Part shown: positions 1 through 7,185 of the stretch, piece after piece | Layout: every line of letters begins with the position of its first letter | How positions within the stretch are numbered: the stretch's first letter is position 1 | Assembly: GCA_015068545.1 (NCBI GenBank) | Contig: SVKH01000009.1 | Coordinates: 1-19,049, forward strand | From: Oscillospiraceae bacterium | Lineage (GTDB): Bacteria > Bacillota > Clostridia > UBA1381 | Length of the DNA: 19,049 nt | Direction: 5' to 3' | The notes under the pieces: generated by a model | Told to the model about the DNA's origin: nothing | Databases searched by the model: none | What the model saw: only the letters and a program-made list of their open reading frames with translations | Position numbers and translations under genes: made by a program

Positions 1-79
1 ATAAAACAATAATTTGCTTATTTATGAGATAATAAACAAATTTTGCTAATAATTATGTAAACCATATGGTAGTATAGAA

Positions 80-98
80 TGAATACAAAAAGTATTCA
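80..98 (+). promoter_or_regulatory. Small perfect hairpin just upstream of the ribosome site of the first SLH gene
   Basis: A 7-bp perfect inverted repeat (TGAATAC / GTATTCA) encloses a five-A loop and ends seven bases before the AAGGAGG ribosome site at 105-111. No T-tract follows, so it is not a terminator. It could be an operator dyad or a 5'-end mRNA stabilising stem for an abundant surface-protein transcript. The structure is directly visible; the role is inference. I could not find a convincing sigma-A promoter in the 79 bases before it. Confidence 0.4.
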
Positions 99-118
99 AA
101 TTAAAAGGAGGACATTAA

Positions 119-2686
119 ATGAAAAGTTCAAAGAAAATTCTTACAGGAATTTTGACGACAGTGATGTCTTTGTCTTCGCTAGGCATAAATTCCTTTGCAT
201 CTTCAGGCATTCCTGTGGATGTGGAAGGTACAAGATTTGTAGAGCCTATTAGAATCCTGCAGGCACTTGACATCATGAACGGTGACGGTGACGGTAAATT
301 CAGACCGAATGATACCATCAAAAGATCCGAGGTTGCAAAGATGGCTGTCCTTGCTATGGGACTTGGCGACGCAGCAGAGGCTGCAGGCGGAGAATCTGTT
401 TTTCCTGACGTTGGTACAGACCACTGGGCAAACGGATATATCAATGTAGCTAACTCACAAGGTTTGGTAGTTGGTTATGATACAGGGTTATTCATGCCTG
501 ATAACCAAATAACCTATGCCGAAGCTATGACAATTTTTGTCCGTGCAATGGGTTATGATGTGTTTGCACAGGAAAAGGGAGGATATCCACAGGGATATAT
601 TGTAGCTGGATCAAATAACGGTCTTACAAAGAACGTTCAAGGTTCTAACCAAAGCCCAATTACTCGTGGTAATGTAGCATTCATGACAGTAAATGCTCTT
701 AACGGTAAAATGATGAAGCAAACTGGTTTCGGTGAAGATGCAAAATGGGAAATCACAGATGAAACATTGCTTACAGATGTTCTTGATGTGACAAAAGGTT
801 CCGGTCAGGTAACAGCTATCGAAAACACAGCGCTTACCGGTAATGCAACATTAAAGCCGGGATATATCAGAATTAACAACGAAGCTTACGAAACAGCTTA
901 TAACATGAATAATCTTTTGGGTTATAACGTAACCTACTACGCTAAAGAAGATGAGCTTGGCGATAAAAAGATTATACTTGCACTTGCAGATGAAGGCAAG
1001 AATAAAACCTTTGAAATCTCTTCTGATCTAATGATAGATATCACAGACAGAAGCTCATATAAGACAATAAATTATTATAAAAATGAAGATGCAACATCTT
1101 CAAGCTATGTAACACTAGATAATAATCTCACTCTTATTTATAACGGAAAATATGAAGCACTTGATTATGATCTTATAGATATTGCAGGTAAATCCGGTAA
1201 GGTTGTACTTCTTGATACAGACAACAACGGCAGATACGATATTGCTTTTGTAACAGAGTACTCCGATATCGTTGTAGAAGAAGTAACTTCAACTAATAAG
1301 ATTATAGATAAATATGGACGACCTACACTAAAGCTAGATGATGAAAACGATGATTTGATATACAGCATTACACTTGGTGCAGACGAATTAAAGCTTTCTG
1401 ACCTTAAGGAATATGACGTGCTTTCTGTTGCAGAAAGTAAGGATAAGCTTCTTTACGAAATAAAAGTAAGTCGTGATACAGTATCAGGTAAGATTACAGG
1501 TATTGATGAAGAAGGATATGAAATTGACGGAAAGCTATATAAAATTTCTCCTAACTTTACCGAAGATATTGCAATCGGAACAGAAGGCGTATTCTATCTC
1601 GATGTAATGGGTAAGATTGCAGGAGTAGATACAACAGTATCTGTTTCCTCAAACTATGCGTATCTTTTAAGAGCTGCAACATCTGATGCCACAGAAGAGT
1701 CAACATTCAAGCTATTCACAAAGGAAGGCAAGGAAGTTACTCTTACTGCTAATGAAAAAATCAGATTTAACGGAGTTGGCGGAACTTTGGCAAGTGACGT
1801 TGTAGAACAACTTAAGGATGCAGAGGGAACAAAGAAACAACTTATAATATATTCTCTTAACAATGATGGCAAAATTGCATCTATTCACACAGCAACTGAG
1901 GGCGAAGTGAATGAGAATGTATTTACAAAGAACTTTGTTTATGAAAACCAAAAGTTTAATGCAAAGACAAATAAAATCGGCGATGTAAGACTGACATCAA
2001 AGACAATTATTTTTGATATTAACGAAGACAGTGCCGACTATAAGATGGGCAAGCTATCCATGTTCGAAGATGGCTCATCATATAATATAACAGTATATGA
2101 TATGGGTTATGATTCAGTTGCAAAGGCGATTGTTGTAACCGACTCTAACCTTCAGACAAATGCAGAATCATCTGTTGCGGTAGTTCAAAAAGTTAACAAC
2201 GCGACAAACGATGACGAAGAAATAACAGAAGTTCTTACAGCATTTAAGGACGGTAAGGAAGTAAAAGTATTTGCTGAGGATATAGGAATCCTTGTTAAGG
2301 GCGATAATGAAAAGCTTGAAACAGGTGATATTATCCAATATGTAACAAACGCAAACGGCGAAATAACAAATATCAGAGTCCTATTCAATATTGATGAAAA
2401 AGAAACTGAAAAAGAAACTGAAGTTGCCGAAAACTTGAAAACAGTTTACGGAAGAGTAACAAAGAAATTTGCAGACTCTATGAATGTTCGTGTAAACGGC
2501 GGTACAATTATGAACTTTGAGCTTCCAGATGATATCAATGTTTACAGTGTGGATACAAGCCTAATCAGAAACAATGTATCTGTGGTTACAACAGGTGATA
2601 TCCAAAGCTATGACGAAGATGAAGGAAACAGAGTCTTTGTTAAAATATACAAGGACGTTGTAACAGAAGTCGTTATAATTAAATAA
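119..2686 (+). CDS. Secreted S-layer-homology (SLH) domain protein, 855 aa
   Basis: This is a cell-surface protein expected to bind secondary wall polymer through its SLH repeats. Residues 1-27 form a signal peptide (KSSKK basic start, hydrophobic core, NSFA cleavage-like end). SLH repeats lie at about 38-82 (GDGKFRPNDTIKRSEVAKM), 95-147 (FPDVGTDHWANGYI, with MPDNQITYAEAM) and, more degenerate, 155-197 (SPITRGNVAFM). The remaining 650 residues are low in Cys and rich in Asp/Glu/Lys/Val. They read as a chain of beta-strand modules, each beginning like GKITGID or GRVTKK and ending like GEITNIRV. I see no catalytic motif, sortase signal or transmembrane anchor. The start follows a strong AAGGAGG at 105-111. 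A terminator at 2731-2767 makes it monocistronic. It may be a structural S-layer component or a wall-associated protein of unknown activity; the SLH assignment is sure, the role is not. Confidence 0.93.
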   Translation: MKSSKKILTGILTTVMSLSSLGINSFASSGIPVDVEGTRFVEPIRILQALDIMNGDGDGKFRPNDTIKRSEVAKMAVLAMGLGDAAEAAGGESVFPDVGTDHWANGYINVANSQGLVVGYDTGLFMPDNQITYAEAMTIFVRAMGYDVFAQEKGGYPQGYIVAGSNNGLTKNVQGSNQSPITRGNVAFMTVNALNGKMMKQTGFGEDAKWEITDETLLTDVLDVTKGSGQVTAIENTALTGNATLKPGYIRINNEAYETAYNMNNLLGYNVTYYAKEDELGDKKIILALADEGKNKTFEISSDLMIDITDRSSYKTINYYKNEDATSSSYVTLDNNLTLIYNGKYEALDYDLIDIAGKSGKVVLLDTDNNGRYDIAFVTEYSDIVVEEVTSTNKIIDKYGRPTLKLDDENDDLIYSITLGADELKLSDLKEYDVLSVAESKDKLLYEIKVSRDTVSGKITGIDEEGYEIDGKLYKISPNFTEDIAIGTEGVFYLDVMGKIAGVDTTVSVSSNYAYLLRAATSDATEESTFKLFTKEGKEVTLTANEKIRFNGVGGTLASDVVEQLKDAEGTKKQLIIYSLNNDGKIASIHTATEGEVNENVFTKNFVYENQKFNAKTNKIGDVRLTSKTIIFDINEDSADYKMGKLSMFEDGSSYNITVYDMGYDSVAKAIVVTDSNLQTNAESSVAVVQKVNNATNDDEEITEVLTAFKDGKEVKVFAEDIGILVKGDNEKLETGDIIQYVTNANGEITNIRVLFNIDEKETEKETEVAENLKTVYGRVTKKFADSMNVRVNGGTIMNFELPDDINVYSVDTSLIRNNVSVVTTGDIQSYDEDEGNRVFVKIYKDVVTEVVIIK
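2399..2422 (+). repeat. 12-bp tandem duplication (x2) encoding KETEKETE
   Basis: Two exact in-frame copies of AAAGAAACTGAA encode residues 761-768 (KETEKETE) of the first SLH protein. They sit in the charged linker between the last two beta-rich modules. It looks like a recent small in-frame expansion in a flexible linker. Confidence 0.7.
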
Positions 2687-2730
2687 TTAAAATTTGCTCT
2701 TACTATCTTCTCTATACAATTATAACTAAC

Positions 2731-2767
2731 AAAACGGTAAGTCTAAAACTCATGGCTTACCGTTTTT
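2731..2767 (+). terminator. Rho-independent terminator after the first SLH gene
   Basis: An 11-bp perfect stem (AAAACGGTAAG / CTTACCGTTTT, arms 2731-2741 and 2756-2766) with a 14-nt loop ends in a T run (TTTTTGTT). It lies 44 nt after the stop codon, so the first SLH gene is transcribed as a single-gene unit. The rest of the 299-nt gap to the next start codon is AT-rich and contains one promoter candidate. Confidence 0.85.
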
Positions 2768-2869
2768 GTTATGTAAGTAAATTATCTGTATAATTATGGT
2801 TTCTATCTTGTTTTGATATATAACATAGAAATTTACTAAAATTAAATAATATTTATAATATACAATATG

Positions 2870-2898
2870 TTGTGGAAAAGTTATAGTTATATTACAAT
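2870..2898 (+). promoter_or_regulatory. Candidate sigma-A promoter of the second SLH gene
   Basis: TTGTGG (2870-2875) is separated by 17 nt from TACAAT (2893-2898). The predicted start near 2905 leaves a leader of about 80 nt before the ATG at 2986. The region is very AT-rich, so chance matches are likely and the call is tentative. Confidence 0.4.
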
Positions 2899-2985
2899 TA
2901 TTATACAAATTAAGAAGAAATGTTGCCAATCTATTTTATTTATGTTAATATCATAATATATTATAATCTGCGAGGAGGAATATAC

Positions 2986-4830
2986 ATGAAAAAAATATTT
3001 TCCATATTACTGGCATCAGCTGTTTCTGCTTCACTTTTAACTCCGGCCTATGCTAAGGATACATTTTCAGATGTAAACGGTAATTATGCGTGGGCATATG
3101 AATATGTAGAAGATATGGCTGCAAGGGGCTTGATAAGCGGATATGACGACGGTACATACCGCCCGGGTAACAACGTTTCCAGACTAGAGGCATTTGCACT
3201 TTTTGGACGTTTACTAGGTTCAAATAGTGATGTAAATAAAGATATAGTAGAGCTTGCTAAAACAAAATATGCAGATATATTAGAGGATTACGATCTTTCT
3301 TTTGCAGAAGGCGAAATTGCTTTTATGCTTCTCAAGGGTGTAATTACAGAAGAGGATCTAGATACATATTTTGGCGGCACAAAAAAGAACAGCGGTATGC
3401 CTAGATATGAGGCTGCAATACTGATAACAAAAGCAATGGCAGCAGAGGAAAAAGCTAATCAGGAGGTTCTTCTAGAACTTGATTATACCGACGTTGCTGA
3501 TATTCCAAACGAGGCAAAGCCTTATGTATACTACGCTTCAAAGGCGGGCATAATTAGTGGTATGGGAAATGGGACTTTCTCACCTAATACTATTGTAAAC
3601 AGAGGTCAGGTTGCTGTAATGCTTTCAAGAACTCTTAGTGAAGTCAACTATTCGTTTGAAGATGCTAAGATTATTGGAATAGATACAGACAATAAAAATA
3701 TTGAGATTGAAGATTATGAAGGCGAATCTCACGTGATTGGATACAACGATAATACTGTATTTAATATTAGCGGAGAAGCTTCTAAAGCATCAAAAGTAAT
3801 TCTTGGTTCTCGTGCGGTACTTACATACTTAGAAAAAGACGGAAAAGTTTCTCTTGCGTTTGTAGATGCTTTTGAGCCGGTGGCTGATGAAACTATAAAA
3901 GTTATATTCAATAGTTACAGTAATTCACAAGGTAATATGAGAGTTGCAACTACAAATCCTGTTACCTTAAAGCAAAAGACATATGCTTGTTCACCAAATG
4001 CAACGATTACATTAGATGGTATGCCTGTTGGACTTAATAAGTTGAGTGATGGTGACTATATCACAATCGGACTTATATCAGATACAATCGTTTCTATTAA
4101 TGGTATGCAAATGAATGAAGATATTACAAATGCAACCATATTAGAGCTTGATTTATTTGGTACAATGACCATTGGACATAAAAATGATACTTACAACGGA
4201 ATGACACTGCCAATCTCAAACGAAGCTAAAATTTATAAAAACGGAGATATGGTCGAGATAGGGAGACTATATCCTGGGGATAGTGTTAATCTTGAACTAG
4301 AGTACGGTATTATTACCAAGATTACAGCATCATCAGTTTCAACAACAATCAAGGGAGCATTGAAGTCTTATACAATTTCTGCTACTCCTAGTGTGACTGT
4401 AAGATCGAACGGAAATGATTATACTTACGATATTCCTGCAGACGTATTGGTTGTTGTTAACGGAGAAAAGGGCGGAAAGCTTACCGATATTGAAATTGGA
4501 GCTAACGTTAAGCTTACTGTTGAAAGCGACATGGTTACAAGACTTGAAGCTATTGACTCAATCGGCACTACAGCAAGCTCATCTGTAAAAGGTATTGTTA
4601 CTGCTGTCAACCCAGCTGCTAAGGTTATCATAGTAAAGCAAGAAGAAGGTGGAACAGAATCTACTACATACATCAACTGTACTGATTCAACAAGAGTTCT
4701 TGTACTTCCTTCATTGTCAGAATCTTCTCTTAAGTACATCAAAGAAAATGATGTAGTAGAGGCATACGGTACATATTCAAACGGTATATTCGTTTGTACA
4801 GGTGTAACATATAGCCCATCAATCAAATAA
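2986..4830 (+). CDS. Secreted SLH-domain protein, 614 aa, with about five tandem beta-rich modules
   Basis: This is a surface protein expected to attach to the wall by SLH repeats. I place the start at the ATG at 2986, because GAGGAGG at 2972-2978 is ideally spaced and the product then begins with a typical signal peptide (MKKIFS, hydrophobic core, AYA at 21-23). An in-frame ATG 66 nt upstream would put an unrelated segment ahead of that signal. SLH repeats are at about 26-77 (GYDDGTYRPGNNVSRLEAF), 94-151 (degenerate, MPRYEAAILITKAM) and 167-217 (GMGNGTFSPNTIVNRGQVAV). Residues 224-608 divide into about five modules of 65-75 residues (starts near 224, 303, 382, 453 and 533), each with a pattern like VKGIVTAV and GDSVNLEL. 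I see no catalytic motif. It follows another SLH gene with a similar layout but low direct identity, and may be an old divergent duplicate. The exact function is unknown. Confidence 0.93.
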   Translation: MKKIFSILLASAVSASLLTPAYAKDTFSDVNGNYAWAYEYVEDMAARGLISGYDDGTYRPGNNVSRLEAFALFGRLLGSNSDVNKDIVELAKTKYADILEDYDLSFAEGEIAFMLLKGVITEEDLDTYFGGTKKNSGMPRYEAAILITKAMAAEEKANQEVLLELDYTDVADIPNEAKPYVYYASKAGIISGMGNGTFSPNTIVNRGQVAVMLSRTLSEVNYSFEDAKIIGIDTDNKNIEIEDYEGESHVIGYNDNTVFNISGEASKASKVILGSRAVLTYLEKDGKVSLAFVDAFEPVADETIKVIFNSYSNSQGNMRVATTNPVTLKQKTYACSPNATITLDGMPVGLNKLSDGDYITIGLISDTIVSINGMQMNEDITNATILELDLFGTMTIGHKNDTYNGMTLPISNEAKIYKNGDMVEIGRLYPGDSVNLELEYGIITKITASSVSTTIKGALKSYTISATPSVTVRSNGNDYTYDIPADVLVVVNGEKGGKLTDIEIGANVKLTVESDMVTRLEAIDSIGTTASSSVKGIVTAVNPAAKVIIVKQEEGGTESTTYINCTDSTRVLVLPSLSESSLKYIKENDVVEAYGTYSNGIFVCTGVTYSPSIK

Positions 4831-4843
4831 ATAGACTTAGATA

Positions 4844-4882
4844 ATGGGTTGTTTCGTATACGGGACAACCCATAACATTTTT
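4844..4882 (+). terminator. Hairpin terminator or attenuator between the second SLH gene and the AI-2E gene
   Basis: A 9-bp perfect stem (ATGGGTTGT / ACAACCCAT, arms 4844-4852 and 4865-4873) is extended inward by T-G, T-G, C-G and G-C pairs around a TATA loop. After AACA comes a five-T run (4878-4882). The ribosome site of the next gene (GAGGT, 4883-4887) starts at the very next base. The T run is short and set off from the stem, so termination may be partial. Confidence 0.65.
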
Positions 4883-4892
4883 GAGGTAGAAT

Positions 4893-6020
4893 ATGAAGAA
4901 ATTTGAAAAGTACAGTAATTGGATTTTTATTTTGATTCTATTTATAATCGCTATTACAGTATATAAAACATTTGATAATTTTTATATAATTACAGATTGT
5001 ATTGCATTTTTAATTGATATATTATCCCCGTTTATCATAGGGTTCTTTATAGCGTACATTTTAAACATCCCATGTAAAAAGATATCCTGTTCATGCGAAA
5101 AGAGTAAGTATAAATTTATAAGAGATAAACGTAAACCCATCAGTATTTTATCTGTGTATCTTATTGCAGTTATAATTTTTATAGTTGTAGTTCGTACTGT
5201 TGTACCGGCAATTTATAATAATCTGCTTGACTTGTATTACAATATACCTAAATATGCCGAGGAACTATTAATGAAGTTTTCAAAGTGGCAGGATGACAAC
5301 GGAGTCATTCTTTTTGAACTAAATGAAGCAAATGTTAAAAGTGCCATCAGCAAAATTTTAGAAGCTATTGATATTAAAGAGTTTTCCAAGTATGCTAAAG
5401 GTGTAATCAGTATAACATCTGGTGTCCTTGATTTTTTTATAGGCATTATTGTTTCTGTGTATATGCTTATTGATAAAGAAAAGATCAAGGCGTCTATTAA
5501 AAGAGTAATGTACCTTTTTATAAACAAGACTATGTGCGATAAGATTATAAGTGTGGTCAAAAGGACAAATGACGTTTTTTCGAAATATTTCTTTTGCTTG
5601 CTTATAGATGCTGCTGTGATGGCTGTTTTATTTACAATAGTATTATCAATATTAAAAGTCAAGTATGCAATTATACTAGGTTGTATGATAGGTATATTTA
5701 ATCTTATTCCATACTTTGGTGCGATTTTTGCCGTAGCTATTACCATTGTAATCACTTTAATTACTGGCGGACTTTTAAAAGCTGTATGGACATTTATTAT
5801 CTTGCTTGTTTTGCAGCAGGTAGACGGTAATTTTATAGGTCCGAAGATTATGGGCGAAATGCTGGACGCATCACCGTTGCTAATTATTTTTGCAATTACG
5901 CTAGGTGGCGGAATATTCGGGATAGGCGGGATGATTGTATCTGTGCCATTGTTTATTGTACTCAAGATGATTATTACCGACTTTTTAAAAGAAAAGGAAT
6001 TGAAAACAAGTGGGAAATAA
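4893..6020 (+). CDS. AI-2E family membrane transporter/permease (PF01594), 375 aa
   Basis: This is an integral membrane protein of the AI-2E/YtvI/PerM family. Members include autoinducer-2 exporters and Na+/H+ antiporter-like proteins, so the substrate here is not predictable. An N-terminal pair of hydrophobic helices (about 10-30 and 35-58) is followed by a basic loop and a third helix (85-105). A soluble stretch of about 105-165 follows, then helices in the C-terminal half. Family landmarks are visible: LIPYFGAIFA and QQVDGNFIGPKIMG. Length matches the usual 340-400 aa. The ATG follows GAGGT by five bases, and no separate promoter is apparent. The last 11 bases overlap the next gene's GTG start, suggesting translational coupling to a flavoprotein. 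Family call sure, transported species unknown. Confidence 0.9.
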   Translation: MKKFEKYSNWIFILILFIIAITVYKTFDNFYIITDCIAFLIDILSPFIIGFFIAYILNIPCKKISCSCEKSKYKFIRDKRKPISILSVYLIAVIIFIVVVRTVVPAIYNNLLDLYYNIPKYAEELLMKFSKWQDDNGVILFELNEANVKSAISKILEAIDIKEFSKYAKGVISITSGVLDFFIGIIVSVYMLIDKEKIKASIKRVMYLFINKTMCDKIISVVKRTNDVFSKYFFCLLIDAAVMAVLFTIVLSILKVKYAIILGCMIGIFNLIPYFGAIFAVAITIVITLITGGLLKAVWTFIILLVLQQVDGNFIGPKIMGEMLDASPLLIIFAITLGGGIFGIGGMIVSVPLFIVLKMIITDFLKEKELKTSGK

Positions 6021-7185
6021 AGTTGTTGTTATTGGCGGCGGAGCTTCGGGACTTATGGCCGCTATTACCGCTGCGGAAAATGGTTGTTACACCACAATAC
6101 TAGAGAAAAATGACCGAATAGGAAAAAAAATTCTTTCAACAGGTAATGGAAAATGTAATTTTACAAATATCAGTGCATCTGGTGATGATTACGATTCTGA
6201 TTTCGCGAATCATGCTTTGAATGAGTTTTCTCCGTCTGATACCATAGAATTTTATAAAAAAATAGGAATTTTACCCAAAATTGAAGATGGTGGCAGAGTA
6301 TATCCCCTTAGTTGCCAAGCATCAAGTATATTAACAGCATTAAAAATGTATACGGAATCTTTAGGAATATATGTTAAAACTGAGTTTGCCGTAGCTAAAA
6401 TTGAACAAAGTGAAAATGGATTTAAGATATATTCAAAAAATGGAGAATGTATTCGTGCTGACAAGGTAATTGTTGCAACAGGAGGTAAAGCAGCTCCAAA
6501 AACCGGCTCAGACGGTGATGGGTATAGGCTTTTAAAAGCGATTGGCCATTCATACACGGAAATAAAGCCAGCATTGTGCCAACTACCTACAAATAAGGGA
6601 GTCCATGGGGTTAGGCAATATGGAAAAATCACTCTTTCCGGAAAGTATACTCAAGTAGGAGAGATTCAGTTTAATAAAGATAGTATATCAGGGATACCGG
6701 TACTTAATTTGTCCCGATATGCAAAGGTGGGAGATGCAATTAACCTTGATTTTATGCCGGATTACTCTTACGAAGAAGTTCTTTCCATACTTACTAAGCA
6801 TCCATGTCAAATCATGGAGAATTATTTGACAGGTATTTTGAATAAAAATCTTGCTCTGGCTATTTTAAAAGATATAGGGATTATACCACTGTCAAGAATG
6901 AGTGATACTCTTGATGATTTTGAATTCAAAAAAATTGCCAAAGCGTTAAAAGGATGGGAATTAAAAGTTACTTCTGCTGCATCATGGGATAATGCACAGG
7001 TTACATCAGGCGGTGTCAAATGTGAAGAAGTATCACCTGATACTATGGAATCTAAGCTGGTACATGGATTATACATAGTTGGAGAGTTGTGTGACGTAGA
7101 CGCATCCTGCGGAGGATATAATCTTCAATGGGCATGGTCAAGCGGTTATTTAGCAGGAAGAGAGGCTTCAAAGTGTACAAAGTAA
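6010..7185 (+). CDS. HI0933/BaiN-like FAD-dependent oxidoreductase, 391 aa
   Basis: This is a cytoplasmic flavoprotein of the HI0933 family (TIGR00275-type), the family that includes BaiN of bile-acid-degrading clostridia. The N-terminal dinucleotide-binding loop is VVVIGGGASGLMAAITAAEN (residues 5-24), followed by LEKNDRIGKKILSTGNGKCN, which carries the family's FAD-binding GxGKCN element. The second FAD contact is at the C-terminus (GGYNLQWAWSSGYLAGR). Length is typical. The start is GTG at 6010, overlapping the upstream AI-2E gene by 11 bases; no ATG precedes it in frame within the non-overlapping region. Its 3' end overlaps the next flavoprotein gene by 13 bases. The reaction is unknown: most family members are uncharacterised, and the bile-acid link of BaiN should not be transferred here without evidence. 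Confidence 0.9.
   Translation: MGNKVVVIGGGASGLMAAITAAENGCYTTILEKNDRIGKKILSTGNGKCNFTNISASGDDYDSDFANHALNEFSPSDTIEFYKKIGILPKIEDGGRVYPLSCQASSILTALKMYTESLGIYVKTEFAVAKIEQSENGFKIYSKNGECIRADKVIVATGGKAAPKTGSDGDGYRLLKAIGHSYTEIKPALCQLPTNKGVHGVRQYGKITLSGKYTQVGEIQFNKDSISGIPVLNLSRYAKVGDAINLDFMPDYSYEEVLSILTKHPCQIMENYLTGILNKNLALAILKDIGIIPLSRMSDTLDDFEFKKIAKALKGWELKVTSAASWDNAQVTSGGVKCEEVSPDTMESKLVHGLYIVGELCDVDASCGGYNLQWAWSSGYLAGREASKCTK
7155..7165 (+). promoter_or_regulatory. Ribosome site that fixes the GTG start at 7173
   Basis: AGGAAGAGAGG lies inside the end of the upstream flavoprotein gene, seven bases before GTG 7173. This supports GTG 7173 over an in-frame ATG 45 nt upstream, which would add an Arg/Lys-rich segment unlike the family's usual N-terminus. 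Confidence 0.65.

Noticed and set aside
1..79. Promoter for the first SLH gene
   Set aside because: TATAGA/TAGAAT-like strings are present near 73-80, but no -35 element sits at a suitable distance. Not supportable.
2920..2985. N-terminal extension of the second SLH protein
   Set aside because: It would place a Tyr/Ile-rich stretch before a complete signal peptide. The ATG at 2986 has the good ribosome site.
4425..4868. A 147-codon minus-strand open frame over the end of the second SLH gene
   Set aside because: No ribosome site, no recognisable protein features, and fully antisense to a well-supported gene.
5237..5965. A 242-codon open frame on the minus strand inside the AI-2E gene
   Set aside because: It is the antisense of a hydrophobic coding region. 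It is rich in Ile/Ser/Thr without domain motifs and lacks a ribosome site, and the plus-strand gene is clearly real.
7128..7172. ATG start upstream for the COG2509 gene
   Set aside because: It adds an Arg/Lys-rich stretch unlike the family N-terminus and deepens the overlap. GTG 7173 has the better ribosome site.
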